This document shows positions 1-7,862 of a DNA stretch of 45,323 bases, piece by piece (the first letter of the stretch is position 1; every line of letters starts with the position of its first letter). The position numbers and the translations under genes are program-made. The DNA is taken from positions 1-45,323 of the forward strand of contig QZED01000014.1 in assembly GCA_009917405.1 (NCBI GenBank), in the 5' to 3' direction. Source of the stretch: a bacterium c-19. GTDB taxonomy: Bacteria; Bacillota_I; Bacilli_A; Erysipelotrichales; Erysipelotrichaceae. Under the pieces are notes generated by a model. It had not been told where the DNA came from and did not search any database. It saw only the letters and a program-made list of their open reading frames with translations.

Positions 1-141
1 GTTGATATAGCTGTTTCTCGTTCCATAAATCGGCAGATTAACAATAAGAAAAGAAAGATTCTTGGCTACATTTCCGCCGAACAATCTTTCTTACATGAAT
101 TAACTAACATTGGTTTCTATGATGATTCTTGCTTCTATGTT
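1..141 (+). CDS. IS30-family transposase, C-terminal fragment cut by window edge
   Basis: An open frame runs from base 1 to the TAA at 139-141 and reads VDIAVSRSINRQINNKKRKI and then LGYISAEQSFLHEL. This matches the end of IS30-family transposases, where a basic R-K-I-L-G-Y stretch and an A-E-x-x-F-x-x-E-L motif close the protein. The element's terminal inverted repeat follows at 147-177. A degraded relative of the same segment lies at 15653-15742. The start of the gene is outside the window, so whether this copy is intact cannot be judged. The family assignment is firm because the split copy at 12.6-15.7 kb supplies the rest of the protein pattern. Confidence 0.8.
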
Positions 142-146
142 TAATC

Positions 147-177
147 TCTTATCTTATTTCCACTTTCTACTTGCAAT
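147..177. repeat. IS30 right terminal inverted repeat
   Basis: Read on the minus strand, the core is GAAAGTGGAAATAAGATAAG. It matches the left end of the second IS30 copy at 12536-12556 with 2 mismatches in 21, and the similarity continues outward through ATTGCAA versus ATTGTAA. This marks the outer edge of the first IS30 copy, about 45 bp from the stop codon of the next gene. Confidence 0.7.
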
Positions 178-221
178 TCAGGAAAGCTTTTAAACTGCAA
201 TTATTTAAATTGATTAGATTA

Positions 222-1277
222 TCAAGATTCACATTCTTTTGAATTCATCAGTTTGGCTATTTCCGGTCGAAGTGTTTCATCTATGTCTAAAAGATCCATT
301 ACTTCATTCGCTGACTTTTGCGTTTTTTTCATCATACGAATCACCATCTCATATGCCATTTCTATTCTGCCCTTAACAACACCCTGTGTTATTCCTTGTT
401 TGATTCCTTGTTTAATTCCCTGCTTGATCCCTTGCGTAATCCCTTGTTTGATTCCCTGTTTGATTCCTTCCGCTCTCAACCCCTGTGATAGATTGCACAT
501 CTCTTCGACCTCCTCATCTATTTGCTTTGTCATCATTATACCATAGTTTTTTTCTAATTGGCACTTTTTATCACTTGGCGTCATTTTAGCTTTAAATAGT
601 ATGTATAACATTTCCATTAAGCTATGTTCTTGATCGTTAAGATCATATCCGCTGTTGGGATAGATCATTACAACAGACAACTTGTCGTATTCTTCTATCG
701 GAAAATGATATTCCTTTTCAAAACACTCTTCTTTGATCGTATATTTATTAAATACTCCCTCTGTTTGCTTTGATGAATTCATCACAATCCAAATAGAATA
801 TACTTTTTTCAGTTCCTTAAAGTTTGAATGTGTGAATCCGCCTTTTCTGTTTTTCTGTCCGGCTAATAATCTGCTGCAGTAATATACTGCTCGACTTAAT
901 AACGGATAAAATGTATAACAGCTGTTTTGTGCTTCAATATTGATAAATAATCCAATCGTCTCATTCTCTGATGAATCGGGTAGCTTCGCATCAAACAATA
1001 TATCGTATTTAATGACTGCACCGTGAATCGATTGATCTTCTGTATTCAGACCTTTTATTTTACCCGTATCATCTTCTATTGTAACATTCAGCTGCGGATC
1101 ATTTTCAATATAACGCGATATTTCCTCAACAGGCAGGTCTTTGTATTCAGAAACACATTCTTTCATAATCAATGCCAATATTTGTTTATTGCTTAGAATT
1201 TTCTTGCAATATTCATCATAAGCTTGATTTAATTGATTGTAATCAAGTGCATCCGCAATTTCCAACTTTGTGCTCAT
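222..1277 (-). CDS. Rpn family / PD-(D/E)XK nuclease-type transposase-like protein with GIKQ repeat tail
   Basis: This 351-residue protein has the layout of the Rpn (YhgA-like, PDDEXK_2) family: an N-terminal nuclease fold and a C-terminal glycine/lysine/glutamine-rich repeat before a helical end. The putative active site is D92 in YDILFDA followed by the strand FINIEAQN, giving the E115-x-Q117 signature typical of this family. Seven GI(K/T)Q units follow near residues 271-298. The Rpn family is linked to recombination-promoting DNA cleavage and phage defence; which role applies here is unknown. An AGGAGG site sits 7 bases before the ATG. The gene lies alone, next to an IS30 end, with poly-T-rich spacer upstream. 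No clear terminator is visible in the short space after its stop. Confidence 0.8.
   Translation of the reverse strand: MSTKLEIADALDYNQLNQAYDEYCKKILSNKQILALIMKECVSEYKDLPVEEISRYIENDPQLNVTIEDDTGKIKGLNTEDQSIHGAVIKYDILFDAKLPDSSENETIGLFINIEAQNSCYTFYPLLSRAVYYCSRLLAGQKNRKGGFTHSNFKELKKVYSIWIVMNSSKQTEGVFNKYTIKEECFEKEYHFPIEEYDKLSVVMIYPNSGYDLNDQEHSLMEMLYILFKAKMTPSDKKCQLEKNYGIMMTKQIDEEVEEMCNLSQGLRAEGIKQGIKQGITQGIKQGIKQGIKQGITQGVVKGRIEMAYEMVIRMMKKTQKSANEVMDLLDIDETLRPEIAKLMNSKECES
384..467 (-). repeat. 12-bp tandem repeat, seven units, coding GI(K/T)Q
   Basis: Seven in-frame 12-base units (84 bp) encode GIKQ or GITQ, with a degenerate eighth unit (GVVK) beside them. Units differ at third positions and by two K-to-T changes, so the array is not freshly expanded. 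A gain or loss of a unit would keep the reading frame. Confidence 0.9.
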
Positions 1278-1442
1278 AATTATCCTCCTTATAAATATAG
1301 GCGAGAGATGTCACAATTTCCCTCTATTTATTACATACACGCTAAAAAGGAAATTACGAAAAAAAGATAAAAAAAGTTTAGATTTTTTTCTTTTTCTTTT
1401 CTTTGTACACTAATCAGATGCGATTATCTCACTGAAGAACAT

Positions 1443-1466
1443 AAAAAAAACGAGCCTTAACCCGTT
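1443..1466 (-). terminator. Rho-independent terminator of the distal wzy/waaL-like gene
   Basis: On the minus strand, AACGGG, a 6-base loop and CTCGTT form a 6-bp stem with one G-U pair, followed by a run of eight T. It lies 24 bases past the stop of the 1490-2698 gene. Confidence 0.65.
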
Positions 1467-1489
1467 TTATATTTCATTGAACTTGCTTG

Positions 1490-2698
1490 TCACTGCTTAT
1501 GTGATCGCTGATTCGTATATATAGAAGAAGCGCTTAATACAAGCAAAAAGATTTGTGCGGTCTGTACCCAAAAAATTGTATAATCCATTAAACCGTGGAT
1601 AAGAACTGTCAATAAGAAGGCCAGAATCAGTGAAAATAAGCGAATATTGATACGCTGTTTATACAAGTGCCATATTTCTTTACCGTTTTGATAAAAATAA
1701 GGTATTAACAGAGCGATGCCGATAATGCCAAAGCTCAACAGCGGATCCAAATACAGACTGTGTGCATGTTGGGTGGGCGGACCGCCGTATTGCTTGAATG
1801 AATGCATATAAGTCAACGGACCTTGACCAAGCAAAAAATGCTCCTTAATCCCGTGAAGCGCCGTATTCCAAATATCAGTACGAACATCAAAGTACATTAA
1901 CAAATTATCGTATCGCGGAAACAGCTGCGGATCAATAAATAATGCAATCGCACCGATCATAAATATACTGATAGTACCGATAAAAAACTTCTTATGATTA
2001 TTAAATAAAAACATCAGCGGAATGGTGATAAGAAATGCCAGCCAAGCCGTGCGGCATCCGCTGAGATACAGTCCCAATAAATTACATGTAATCGTTATTA
2101 AATAAAAGATTACACGTCTTGTTGTTTTTACATTCATCATTTTATATACACACATCAGAATTAAAAATTCTACCATCATACCGTAATAATTCGCATTAAA
2201 AAAAGTGGAATTTACACGATACATCGGTTCATCTGCGACCTCAAAGGTAAAGAAATCATAATCTAATGTTTGCACGATTGAATAATACTCCATCAGCGCC
2301 CAAAGAAAGCAGAATAAGGATATAATACAACATGCATCAACGATTAATTCAAATAAACGCGCCGTCACTTTCGTTCGATAAAACAATATAAACAAGAATA
2401 CCGCGGCAATACCTAACGTACAAACAGCACCTAAATAATTTTGATAAAACAATGAAACTGTACCGGTTAATGCACAAAAGGCAAATACATAATAAGCCTT
2501 TGGATATTCCTTAATAATTGCGGGTAGTCTGCCTTTGCATAATAAATATAGTAAAATGATACCAATCAGGGTCAGTGAACAGAAAAACGGTAAAAAGATA
2601 CTGCATACCGCAGCCATGATCAAATACTCTTCAAAATCATAACCGTCAAATTTACGATGGTAAAAATTCAAGGCTCTTTGAATCAGCAACAATTTCAC
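1490..2698 (-). CDS. O-antigen ligase/polymerase family membrane protein (Wzy/WaaL-like)
   Basis: This is a 402-residue polytopic protein with about ten hydrophobic segments. The Wzy_C-type core is recognisable: FNANYYG near residue 168, then a hydrophobic block with SGCRTAW, and after it a periplasmic loop with GIKEHFLLGQGPLTY and TQHAHSLYLDPLLSFG. Such proteins polymerise or ligate undecaprenyl-linked glycans on the outer face of the membrane. The start is GTG at 2696-2698, preceded by a GAAGGGA ribosome site. It is the last polysaccharide gene but is separated from wecB by 191 bp containing its own promoter, so it may be expressed independently. Polymerase versus ligase cannot be told from sequence alone. 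Confidence 0.8.
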   Translation of the reverse strand: MKLLLIQRALNFYHRKFDGYDFEEYLIMAAVCSIFLPFFCSLTLIGIILLYLLCKGRLPAIIKEYPKAYYVFAFCALTGTVSLFYQNYLGAVCTLGIAAVFLFILFYRTKVTARLFELIVDACCIISLFCFLWALMEYYSIVQTLDYDFFTFEVADEPMYRVNSTFFNANYYGMMVEFLILMCVYKMMNVKTTRRVIFYLITITCNLLGLYLSGCRTAWLAFLITIPLMFLFNNHKKFFIGTISIFMIGAIALFIDPQLFPRYDNLLMYFDVRTDIWNTALHGIKEHFLLGQGPLTYMHSFKQYGGPPTQHAHSLYLDPLLSFGIIGIALLIPYFYQNGKEIWHLYKQRINIRLFSLILAFLLTVLIHGLMDYTIFWVQTAQIFLLVLSASSIYTNQRSHKQ

Positions 2699-2733
2699 TC
2701 ACTTCCCTTCTGTATCGAAGATCAATTGTATGT

Positions 2734-2742
2734 ATTATAGCA
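2734..2742 (-). promoter_or_regulatory. Extended -10 promoter for the 1490-2698 gene
   Basis: The minus strand reads TGCTATAAT, a perfect -10 with the TGn extension, about 35 bases before the GTG start. No good -35 is present at 16-18 bp spacing, which the extended -10 can compensate for. Confidence 0.5.
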
Positions 2743-2889
2743 TATGCATACAAAGCAATCGTATTTCTTACAGATTTGATACATAAATCTATCCCGTTAT
2801 TATTACAAAAGTAAGCACTGCTTCCTTATAAGATATTATCTCTGCTCATAAAACATTCGAGATGTGACATGAACAGACAGCGTCAGACA

Positions 2890-3993
2890 TTATTTTTGAA
2901 AAGATTGTTCAATCGCATCCGCAATACGCTCACTGGCATGACCATCACCGTATGGATTGGCGGCATGAGCCATCGCTTCATAAGCCTTTTGATCTGTTAA
3001 CAATGTCTTTGTCATCGTATAAATCGTTTCTTCCTCGGTGCCTGCCAGTTTTAATGTACCTGCCGCAATTCCTTCCGGACGTTCTGTTGTATCACGTAAT
3101 ACCAGTACCGGTTTACCGAGGGAAGGCGCTTCCTCTTGAATTCCGCCGCTGTCGGTCAAAATCAAGTAGGATTGTGCAAGAAAATTATGGAAATCAAACA
3201 CTTCCAACGGTTCAATCAAACGAATTCGCTCATGATCATTGAATATTTCTTTAGCGGTATCGCGAACCAACGGATTCATATGAATCGGATAAATGACTTT
3301 AACATCACTATGTTCATTGACAATACGTTTAATTGCTTGAAACATATGGCGCATCGGCTGCCCTAAGTTTTCACGGCGATGTGCCGTCAACATAATTAAG
3401 CGACTGTCTTTCGCCCATGTCAGTTGCGGATGTTCATAGGATTCTTTTACCGTAGTCTTCATCGCATCAATTGCCGTATTGCCGGTCACAAAAACACTCG
3501 TTTCCGGTTTACCTTCTTTTAATAAATTCTCTTTGCTTAGCTCAGTCGGTGCGAAATGATAATCAGCCATAACTCCGACCATTTGGCGATTCATTTCCTC
3601 GGGGAACGGTGAATATTTACAATAAGTGCGCAGCCCCGCTTCCACATGTCCGATAGCGACCTGTTGATAATAGGCAGCCAAGGCGCCGGCATATGTCGTT
3701 GTTGTATCTCCGTGAACCAAAACCAAATCCGGCTGTTCCTTTTGAATCACCTGTTCCAGTCCAATCAATACTCTTGAGGTGATCTGACTCAGGGTCTGTC
3801 CCTGCTTCATAATATCTAAATCATAATCAGGAATTATTTGAAAAGTTTCCAACACCTGATCCAGCATCTGCCGATGCTGCGCCGTAACACATACAATCGT
3901 TTGGATATTCTGACGCTTTTGCAGCTCTTTTACTAAGGGTGCCATTTTGATTGCTTCCGGTCTCGTACCGAATACTGTCATTACTTTTATCAT
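2890..3993 (-). CDS. wecB: UDP-N-acetylglucosamine 2-epimerase (non-hydrolysing)
   Basis: The enzyme interconverts UDP-GlcNAc and UDP-ManNAc in the cytosol, supplying ManNAc for wall teichoic acid-type linkage units or capsule. The 367-residue length is standard. Family signatures are the start MIKVMTVFGTRPEAIKMAPL, the HGDTTTTYAGALAAYY segment, GHVEAGLRT, the TAHRREN motif and SDSGGIQEEAPSLGKPVL near residue 285. A GGAGG site lies 7 bases before the ATG. It starts 24 bp after the stop of the WecG/TagA-type gene and is the last gene of the operon that begins at 7329. That pairing fits ManNAc supply to the TagA-type transferase, which in known systems uses UDP-ManNAc. Confidence 0.93.
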   Translation of the reverse strand: MIKVMTVFGTRPEAIKMAPLVKELQKRQNIQTIVCVTAQHRQMLDQVLETFQIIPDYDLDIMKQGQTLSQITSRVLIGLEQVIQKEQPDLVLVHGDTTTTYAGALAAYYQQVAIGHVEAGLRTYCKYSPFPEEMNRQMVGVMADYHFAPTELSKENLLKEGKPETSVFVTGNTAIDAMKTTVKESYEHPQLTWAKDSRLIMLTAHRRENLGQPMRHMFQAIKRIVNEHSDVKVIYPIHMNPLVRDTAKEIFNDHERIRLIEPLEVFDFHNFLAQSYLILTDSGGIQEEAPSLGKPVLVLRDTTERPEGIAAGTLKLAGTEEETIYTMTKTLLTDQKAYEAMAHAANPYGDGHASERIADAIEQSFQK

Positions 3994-4017
3994 AGAATGC
4001 CTCCATTTCCGATAATT

Positions 4018-4752
4018 TCACTTTTTATCGTGTGTTTTTTGCTTTTTCAGCTTTCTGAGCTTAAATAAAAATAATACATGTGTTTGATAGAACTTCTTAA
4101 TACGCTTCGGTTCCTTCATCAAGCGATACAGCCATTCCAATTTACACTTAATCAAAATAGCGGGCGCTCGCTTCTTAGTACCACTCAATACATCAAGACT
4201 GCCACCGACTCCGATAAACAAACCTTTCTGAAACTGCTTTAAATGATGATACACCGCCAGTTCTTGTTTAGGCACTCCGAGTGCCACCAGAATCAAATCC
4301 GGCTGTTGCTTCACCATATCTTCAAAGACTGCGTCTTCCTTATTATCAAATCCGTTTTTCATGCCGACAATTTGCAGTTCGGGATATGCCTGTTGCCATT
4401 TGCTTTGTAAAGCATCCAGCACTTCCTGTCTAGTACCGTAACAATACACGCTTAATTGATGCCGTGCACAGTATTCCACCATTTTAGCAACCGTATCGAC
4501 ACCGGCAATCTTTCCCCATATCTGATAATCCAGCATCCTTGCCGCTTTTACCACACCCTCACCGTCCGGTGAAATCATAATCTGCTCATCTAATAATAGC
4601 TGATGCAGCTCTTTATTTTCAAGCGCTCTTGAAAAGATTTCCGGGTTTGCTGTTACCAAAAGACATTTTTTTCGTTCCTGTAATTTCGTTTCTAAGTTTT
4701 CATAAAATGCTCGATCACTGCCTTTATAAAGCTTTTCCAAATACTCAAACAT
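4018..4752 (-). CDS. WecG/TagA/CpsF family glycosyltransferase
   Basis: GT26-family enzymes add N-acetylmannosamine(uronic acid) to an undecaprenyl-linked sugar at the inner membrane face. The diagnostic features are LVTANPEIFSRAL near residue 35, the ISPDGEGVVKAARM segment, the GVDT motif, DLILVALGVPKQE and GVGGSLDVLSGTKKRAPA. I place the start at the ATG at 4750-4752 (MFEYLEKLY, 244 residues). It overlaps the last codons of the upstream membrane protein by 8 bp, a sign of translational coupling. An in-frame ATG at 4776 has no ribosome site and would lengthen the overlap. The adjacent UDP-GlcNAc 2-epimerase would make its donor. The exact acceptor is unknown. Confidence 0.88.
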   Translation of the reverse strand: MFEYLEKLYKGSDRAFYENLETKLQERKKCLLVTANPEIFSRALENKELHQLLLDEQIMISPDGEGVVKAARMLDYQIWGKIAGVDTVAKMVEYCARHQLSVYCYGTRQEVLDALQSKWQQAYPELQIVGMKNGFDNKEDAVFEDMVKQQPDLILVALGVPKQELAVYHHLKQFQKGLFIGVGGSLDVLSGTKKRAPAILIKCKLEWLYRLMKEPKRIKKFYQTHVLFLFKLRKLKKQKTHDKK

Positions 4753-6184
4753 TATGTTCACCAGCCTTTTTTTCATGACATTGATAATAGATCAACGCTA
4801 ATAGAATACTCATATATACAGATGCATTCGGTCTTCTTAAGATCGCTCCCGAATACTCTGCCGATCCTAATTGTAACAGAAAAGTGATTAACAATGCAAA
4901 ATTGAGAGGTGTTAATGCTCCTTTGAAATCTTTTAATATACGTTTCAAAATCATCAAACCGAACCATGCGAGGAATGCAATATACAAACCGAAACCGATA
5001 TATCCGAAATAGTAAAGAATCGCCGGATAATCATTTTCTAGATCAAATCCGTCTCCGTCAGGATTATGGACATTGGTGTATTCAAATCCGACCAAACGGG
5101 TCAATGTATCACTATCTTCCCAAATCATTGCCGAGTTCATGCGTTTCAGCTTGCGTACATCACTCATAATCCATGCGGTAGGCAAATAACCGTATTCGCG
5201 AAGAATTCGTTCTGTACCGAATCGCTGTACCATTTCTTGATTTAACAGCGGTGTATAATATGTTATAATCCGTTGCTTCACAGCGGGATCGGCAAACAGA
5301 TCATCAAGTGTCAAATGGTCTTTTTCTATTTCCTTAAGATCTTCATCAATATGCTTTTGTTCCTCTGTTCTTCCCGTATCATACAGATGCGCCATACCAT
5401 AGCGCGGTGTGAGCGGATACGCAATGAGCGATACTGCCATCAATGCGGTATACAGCAGTACAGTAAGCGTTCGTTTGCGATCCATGCGCTGAATCTTTAA
5501 CAGATGCACCAACAAATAATAACCGCAGCTTCCGCCGAAGATGACAAATATAGATAAATATCCTACTTTAGTTCCGTTTGAAATTAATAAGAACCATGAG
5601 ATCAAAACCGTCATCAGAAACAGCCAATGGTTTTTACGTGTATTTGCATACTCAATCGCCAACGGAATGATCGACATAATGATAATGCTTTGGGAATTCG
5701 CATTTGCGAACCATCCTTTTAAACCATAGCCGTAAATTCCGTAAGTATCTTCAGCTGTTCCGCTGGCATATGCAATTACAATACTGATAAATATAACCAA
5801 AAGATTCACATAAAAGCCTTTTTTGGTCATTTCCGCATAATCATCACTTTGAATCAGATAAACAAAGCTGATTGCCGTAATCGGCATGACCATAACTCGT
5901 GCCATATATGCCACATCTTGAAAAATACTGATATATCCTACACGATAGCTGTTGCATACATGTGCAGCAGCGAATGCCCCGATCACAGCCAAAAACGCAA
6001 TAAAAGTTTTCTTTTTCGGGGTTTTCCACAATACGATCAGCGGCAGTACACACATAATCAATAATCTTGAATAGCCGGCTAAAGATCCGATCACATTATC
6101 TTGTTGAAAAAAGGCAATGATGTCTAAAAACGGCTGTATAATAATCAAATAGAAAAACCAATGTTGTTTCAAATGCTCCTTCAT
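4745..6184 (-). CDS. O-antigen ligase-like membrane protein
   Basis: This is a 479-residue polytopic membrane protein of the O-antigen ligase-like group (the branch often annotated O-antigen_lig). It starts KQHWFFYLIIIQPFLDIIAF and has about eleven hydrophobic spans. A large extracytoplasmic loop sits near residues 255-375, with the motif WFANANSQSIIIMSI before it and NGTKVGYLS in the middle. Such proteins join or polymerise lipid-linked glycan. The start is ATG at 6182-6184, preceded by AAGGGA 8 bases upstream; a TTG two codons earlier has worse spacing. It begins 3 bp after the glycosyltransferase stop and overlaps the TagA-type gene, so it belongs to one operon. It is distinct in sequence from the second polymerase-like protein at 1490-2698. 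Confidence 0.75.
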   Translation of the reverse strand: MKEHLKQHWFFYLIIIQPFLDIIAFFQQDNVIGSLAGYSRLLIMCVLPLIVLWKTPKKKTFIAFLAVIGAFAAAHVCNSYRVGYISIFQDVAYMARVMVMPITAISFVYLIQSDDYAEMTKKGFYVNLLVIFISIVIAYASGTAEDTYGIYGYGLKGWFANANSQSIIIMSIIPLAIEYANTRKNHWLFLMTVLISWFLLISNGTKVGYLSIFVIFGGSCGYYLLVHLLKIQRMDRKRTLTVLLYTALMAVSLIAYPLTPRYGMAHLYDTGRTEEQKHIDEDLKEIEKDHLTLDDLFADPAVKQRIITYYTPLLNQEMVQRFGTERILREYGYLPTAWIMSDVRKLKRMNSAMIWEDSDTLTRLVGFEYTNVHNPDGDGFDLENDYPAILYYFGYIGFGLYIAFLAWFGLMILKRILKDFKGALTPLNFALLITFLLQLGSAEYSGAILRRPNASVYMSILLALIYYQCHEKKAGEHNV

Positions 6185-6186
6185 AA

Positions 6187-7329
6187 TCAAATTCCCTTCT
6201 CAATCACTCGGAACCACAAATCAGCTACAGCACTTTTGGTATAGCAACGGCATTTTTCATATGCCGCTTCGCCCATTTCTGTTCTTATCTCCTGATTCAC
6301 CATCAATTCACGACACGCCTTCACAAAAGCATCAGAATCATGATCCTTGATTAAATAGCCGTTTTTTTCATGATCGATTAAAGCACCGGGTCCGACTCGC
6401 ACATCAAATGCAATACACGGCAGTTTAGCGCGCATTGCCTCTAAAAGCACAAACGGAAAGCCTTCGCTGTATGAAGTCATTAAAAATACACTTGCTTTTT
6501 TCATCGCTTCTTCTACTTCGTCCCCGTTTTTTTGTCCTAAAAACGCAACATAGTCTTCTGCATGTTCTGTTTTAGCCAAAGCACGAAGATTTGCTTCCTC
6601 AAAACCGTCTCCGATGATATTCAGCTTCCAATCCGTATCGGAACAAATCGCTTTTGCCATTTTAATCAGCCGGTCATAGCCTTTTACCTTATGCAGTCTG
6701 CCGACAGTCAATAACACATGTTCCTTCTGCGGAAATATATCCTGTGCCGGTATATCATTGATAAAATTGGGAATCACGATACATTTCGTATGTGTATTAT
6801 AACCTTGCATCATTTCACATACTTCATCACAAAGTCTTTGACTTAATAAAGCAAACACATCAACCCGACCGTAATGCTTCTGAAAGTCACTCACCAGCTT
6901 TTTATCAAATCGATGATCATGATGAAGCTGCGCAATCAAGTAAACCTTCGGATCTAAATACCGATTAAATAATACGGTATCTTCATTGCGTGTTGTTATT
7001 ACAATACCGTCGTGAATCTGTGCAGCTGCCTTCTTTAATAAAGCACGTTTTTTATAAAGGATCTTTATGCTTTTACAGCCTTCTTTTATTATCTTAAGCG
7101 GCTTTTTCTGTTCAAGACTTGTTAAGAAAGCCTCTTTATTCGGTATATCTTTCATCAAATAAACTACTTTCACTTTAGGATCCAGCTCATATGCAGGAGA
7201 ATTAGGCATGTGATACATTGATATGATTTCAACCTCATAGCGTTCGGCTAACAGATTCGCTGTAGAAATGATTGCTTTTTCAACACCGCCGTATGCTAAA
7301 TGAAGGGCGATAATCCTTATTTTTGTCAT
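6187..7329 (-). CDS. Glycosyltransferase family 4
   Basis: This 380-residue GT-B enzyme is the first gene of the polysaccharide operon. The N-terminal acceptor domain begins with the glycine loop HLAYGGVEKAI. The C-terminal Rossmann half begins at HVLLTVGRLHKVKGYDRLIK and contains the GT4 donor-site motif SYSEGFPFVLLEAMRAKLP, the E-x7-E signature, near residue 300. It is predicted to be a retaining transferase working at the cytosolic membrane face. Donor and acceptor sugars cannot be read from sequence. The next gene starts within 3 bp. A promoter with an extended -10 lies about 70 bp upstream. Confidence 0.88.
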   Translation of the reverse strand: MTKIRIIALHLAYGGVEKAIISTANLLAERYEVEIISMYHMPNSPAYELDPKVKVVYLMKDIPNKEAFLTSLEQKKPLKIIKEGCKSIKILYKKRALLKKAAAQIHDGIVITTRNEDTVLFNRYLDPKVYLIAQLHHDHRFDKKLVSDFQKHYGRVDVFALLSQRLCDEVCEMMQGYNTHTKCIVIPNFINDIPAQDIFPQKEHVLLTVGRLHKVKGYDRLIKMAKAICSDTDWKLNIIGDGFEEANLRALAKTEHAEDYVAFLGQKNGDEVEEAMKKASVFLMTSYSEGFPFVLLEAMRAKLPCIAFDVRVGPGALIDHEKNGYLIKDHDSDAFVKACRELMVNQEIRTEMGEAAYEKCRCYTKSAVADLWFRVIEKGI

Positions 7330-7399
7330 ATCATTCCATTCCTTTCCATCCTATCATTTCATAAATTTATTTTTAATGATTTTTATAAATATCTCATTT

Positions 7400-7430
7400 A
7401 TTATACCACATTCTGTTAGTATCTGTACAA
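7400..7430 (-). promoter_or_regulatory. Promoter of the polysaccharide operon
   Basis: On the minus strand TTGTAC (7425-7430) and TATAAT (7400-7405) are 19 bp apart, with a TGG extension making TGGTATAAT. The spacing is long, so the extended -10 probably carries recognition. It lies about 70 bp before the glycosyltransferase start. Confidence 0.5.
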
Positions 7431-7584
7431 TTATCGATGCTTTATAAACGAGAGTTTAACACATGAAAGCATAATGTATATACAACAGGACATTTATAAA
7501 GATTTTTTATTATTTTTTTGTTCAATTCCGTTGTGTTATTATATCGTATTTCTCGTATTTTGTATTATAATTATATCGTTTCTT

Positions 7585-7600
7585 TAAGAGGTTCCTCTTA
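7585..7600. repeat. Perfect palindrome TAAGAGGTTCCTCTTA
   Basis: This 16-bp perfect palindrome lies in the 533-bp gap between the hexosaminidase terminator and the polysaccharide operon. It sits just downstream of a weak minus-strand promoter candidate (TTGACC at 7636-7641, TAATAC at 7613-7618, 17 bp apart). It may be an operator or a short RNA hairpin. The rest of the gap is AT-rich and shows no gene. Confidence 0.4.
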
Positions 7601-7653
7601 TGCGGCTATTCGGTATTACAAACGCACAAGACGGAGGTCAAATAAAAAAAGAT

Positions 7654-7678
7654 TACAAAAGATAATACATCTTTTGTA
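7654..7678. repeat. Operator-like inverted repeat, 10-bp arms
   Basis: TACAAAAGAT, a 5-base spacer AATAC, and ATCTTTTGTA form a perfect dyad. It lies just upstream of the candidate -35 at 7636-7641 for minus-strand transcription, a position suited to a dimeric regulator. No regulator gene is adjacent. Confidence 0.4.
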
Positions 7679-7733
7679 GTATCACAGGAATTCACCGTTA
7701 ATACAATGTTTGTTCATTTCAATATAGCATAGG

Positions 7734-7790
7734 AAAAGCAGTCTTGATAATTAAGCTTTTTTTCAGCCCATATATCAATACTGCTTTTTT
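7734..7790. terminator. Terminator after the GH20 gene
   Basis: AAAAGCAGT.TTGATA pairs with TATCAA.ACTGCTTTT in a 15-bp stem with one mismatch and a 23-base loop. T runs on either strand could let it act in both directions. It lies 73 bp past the hexosaminidase stop. Confidence 0.6.
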
Positions 7791-7862
7791 GTTTTATTAG
7801 AACAGATGCCTTGATAGATAAAACACTTGCTTTTGAACAACGCTTAAGCTAGTTTCACCGGC

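Noticed and set aside
253..546. Open frame on the plus strand with Ile-Pro-Cys-Leu repeats
   Set aside because: It is the antisense of the GIKQ repeat in the Rpn gene.
4018..4776. Upstream ATG at 4776 as start of the WecG/TagA-type gene
   Set aside because: No ribosome site and a longer overlap with the upstream gene; ATG 4752 starts exactly at the conserved MFEYLEK-type N terminus.
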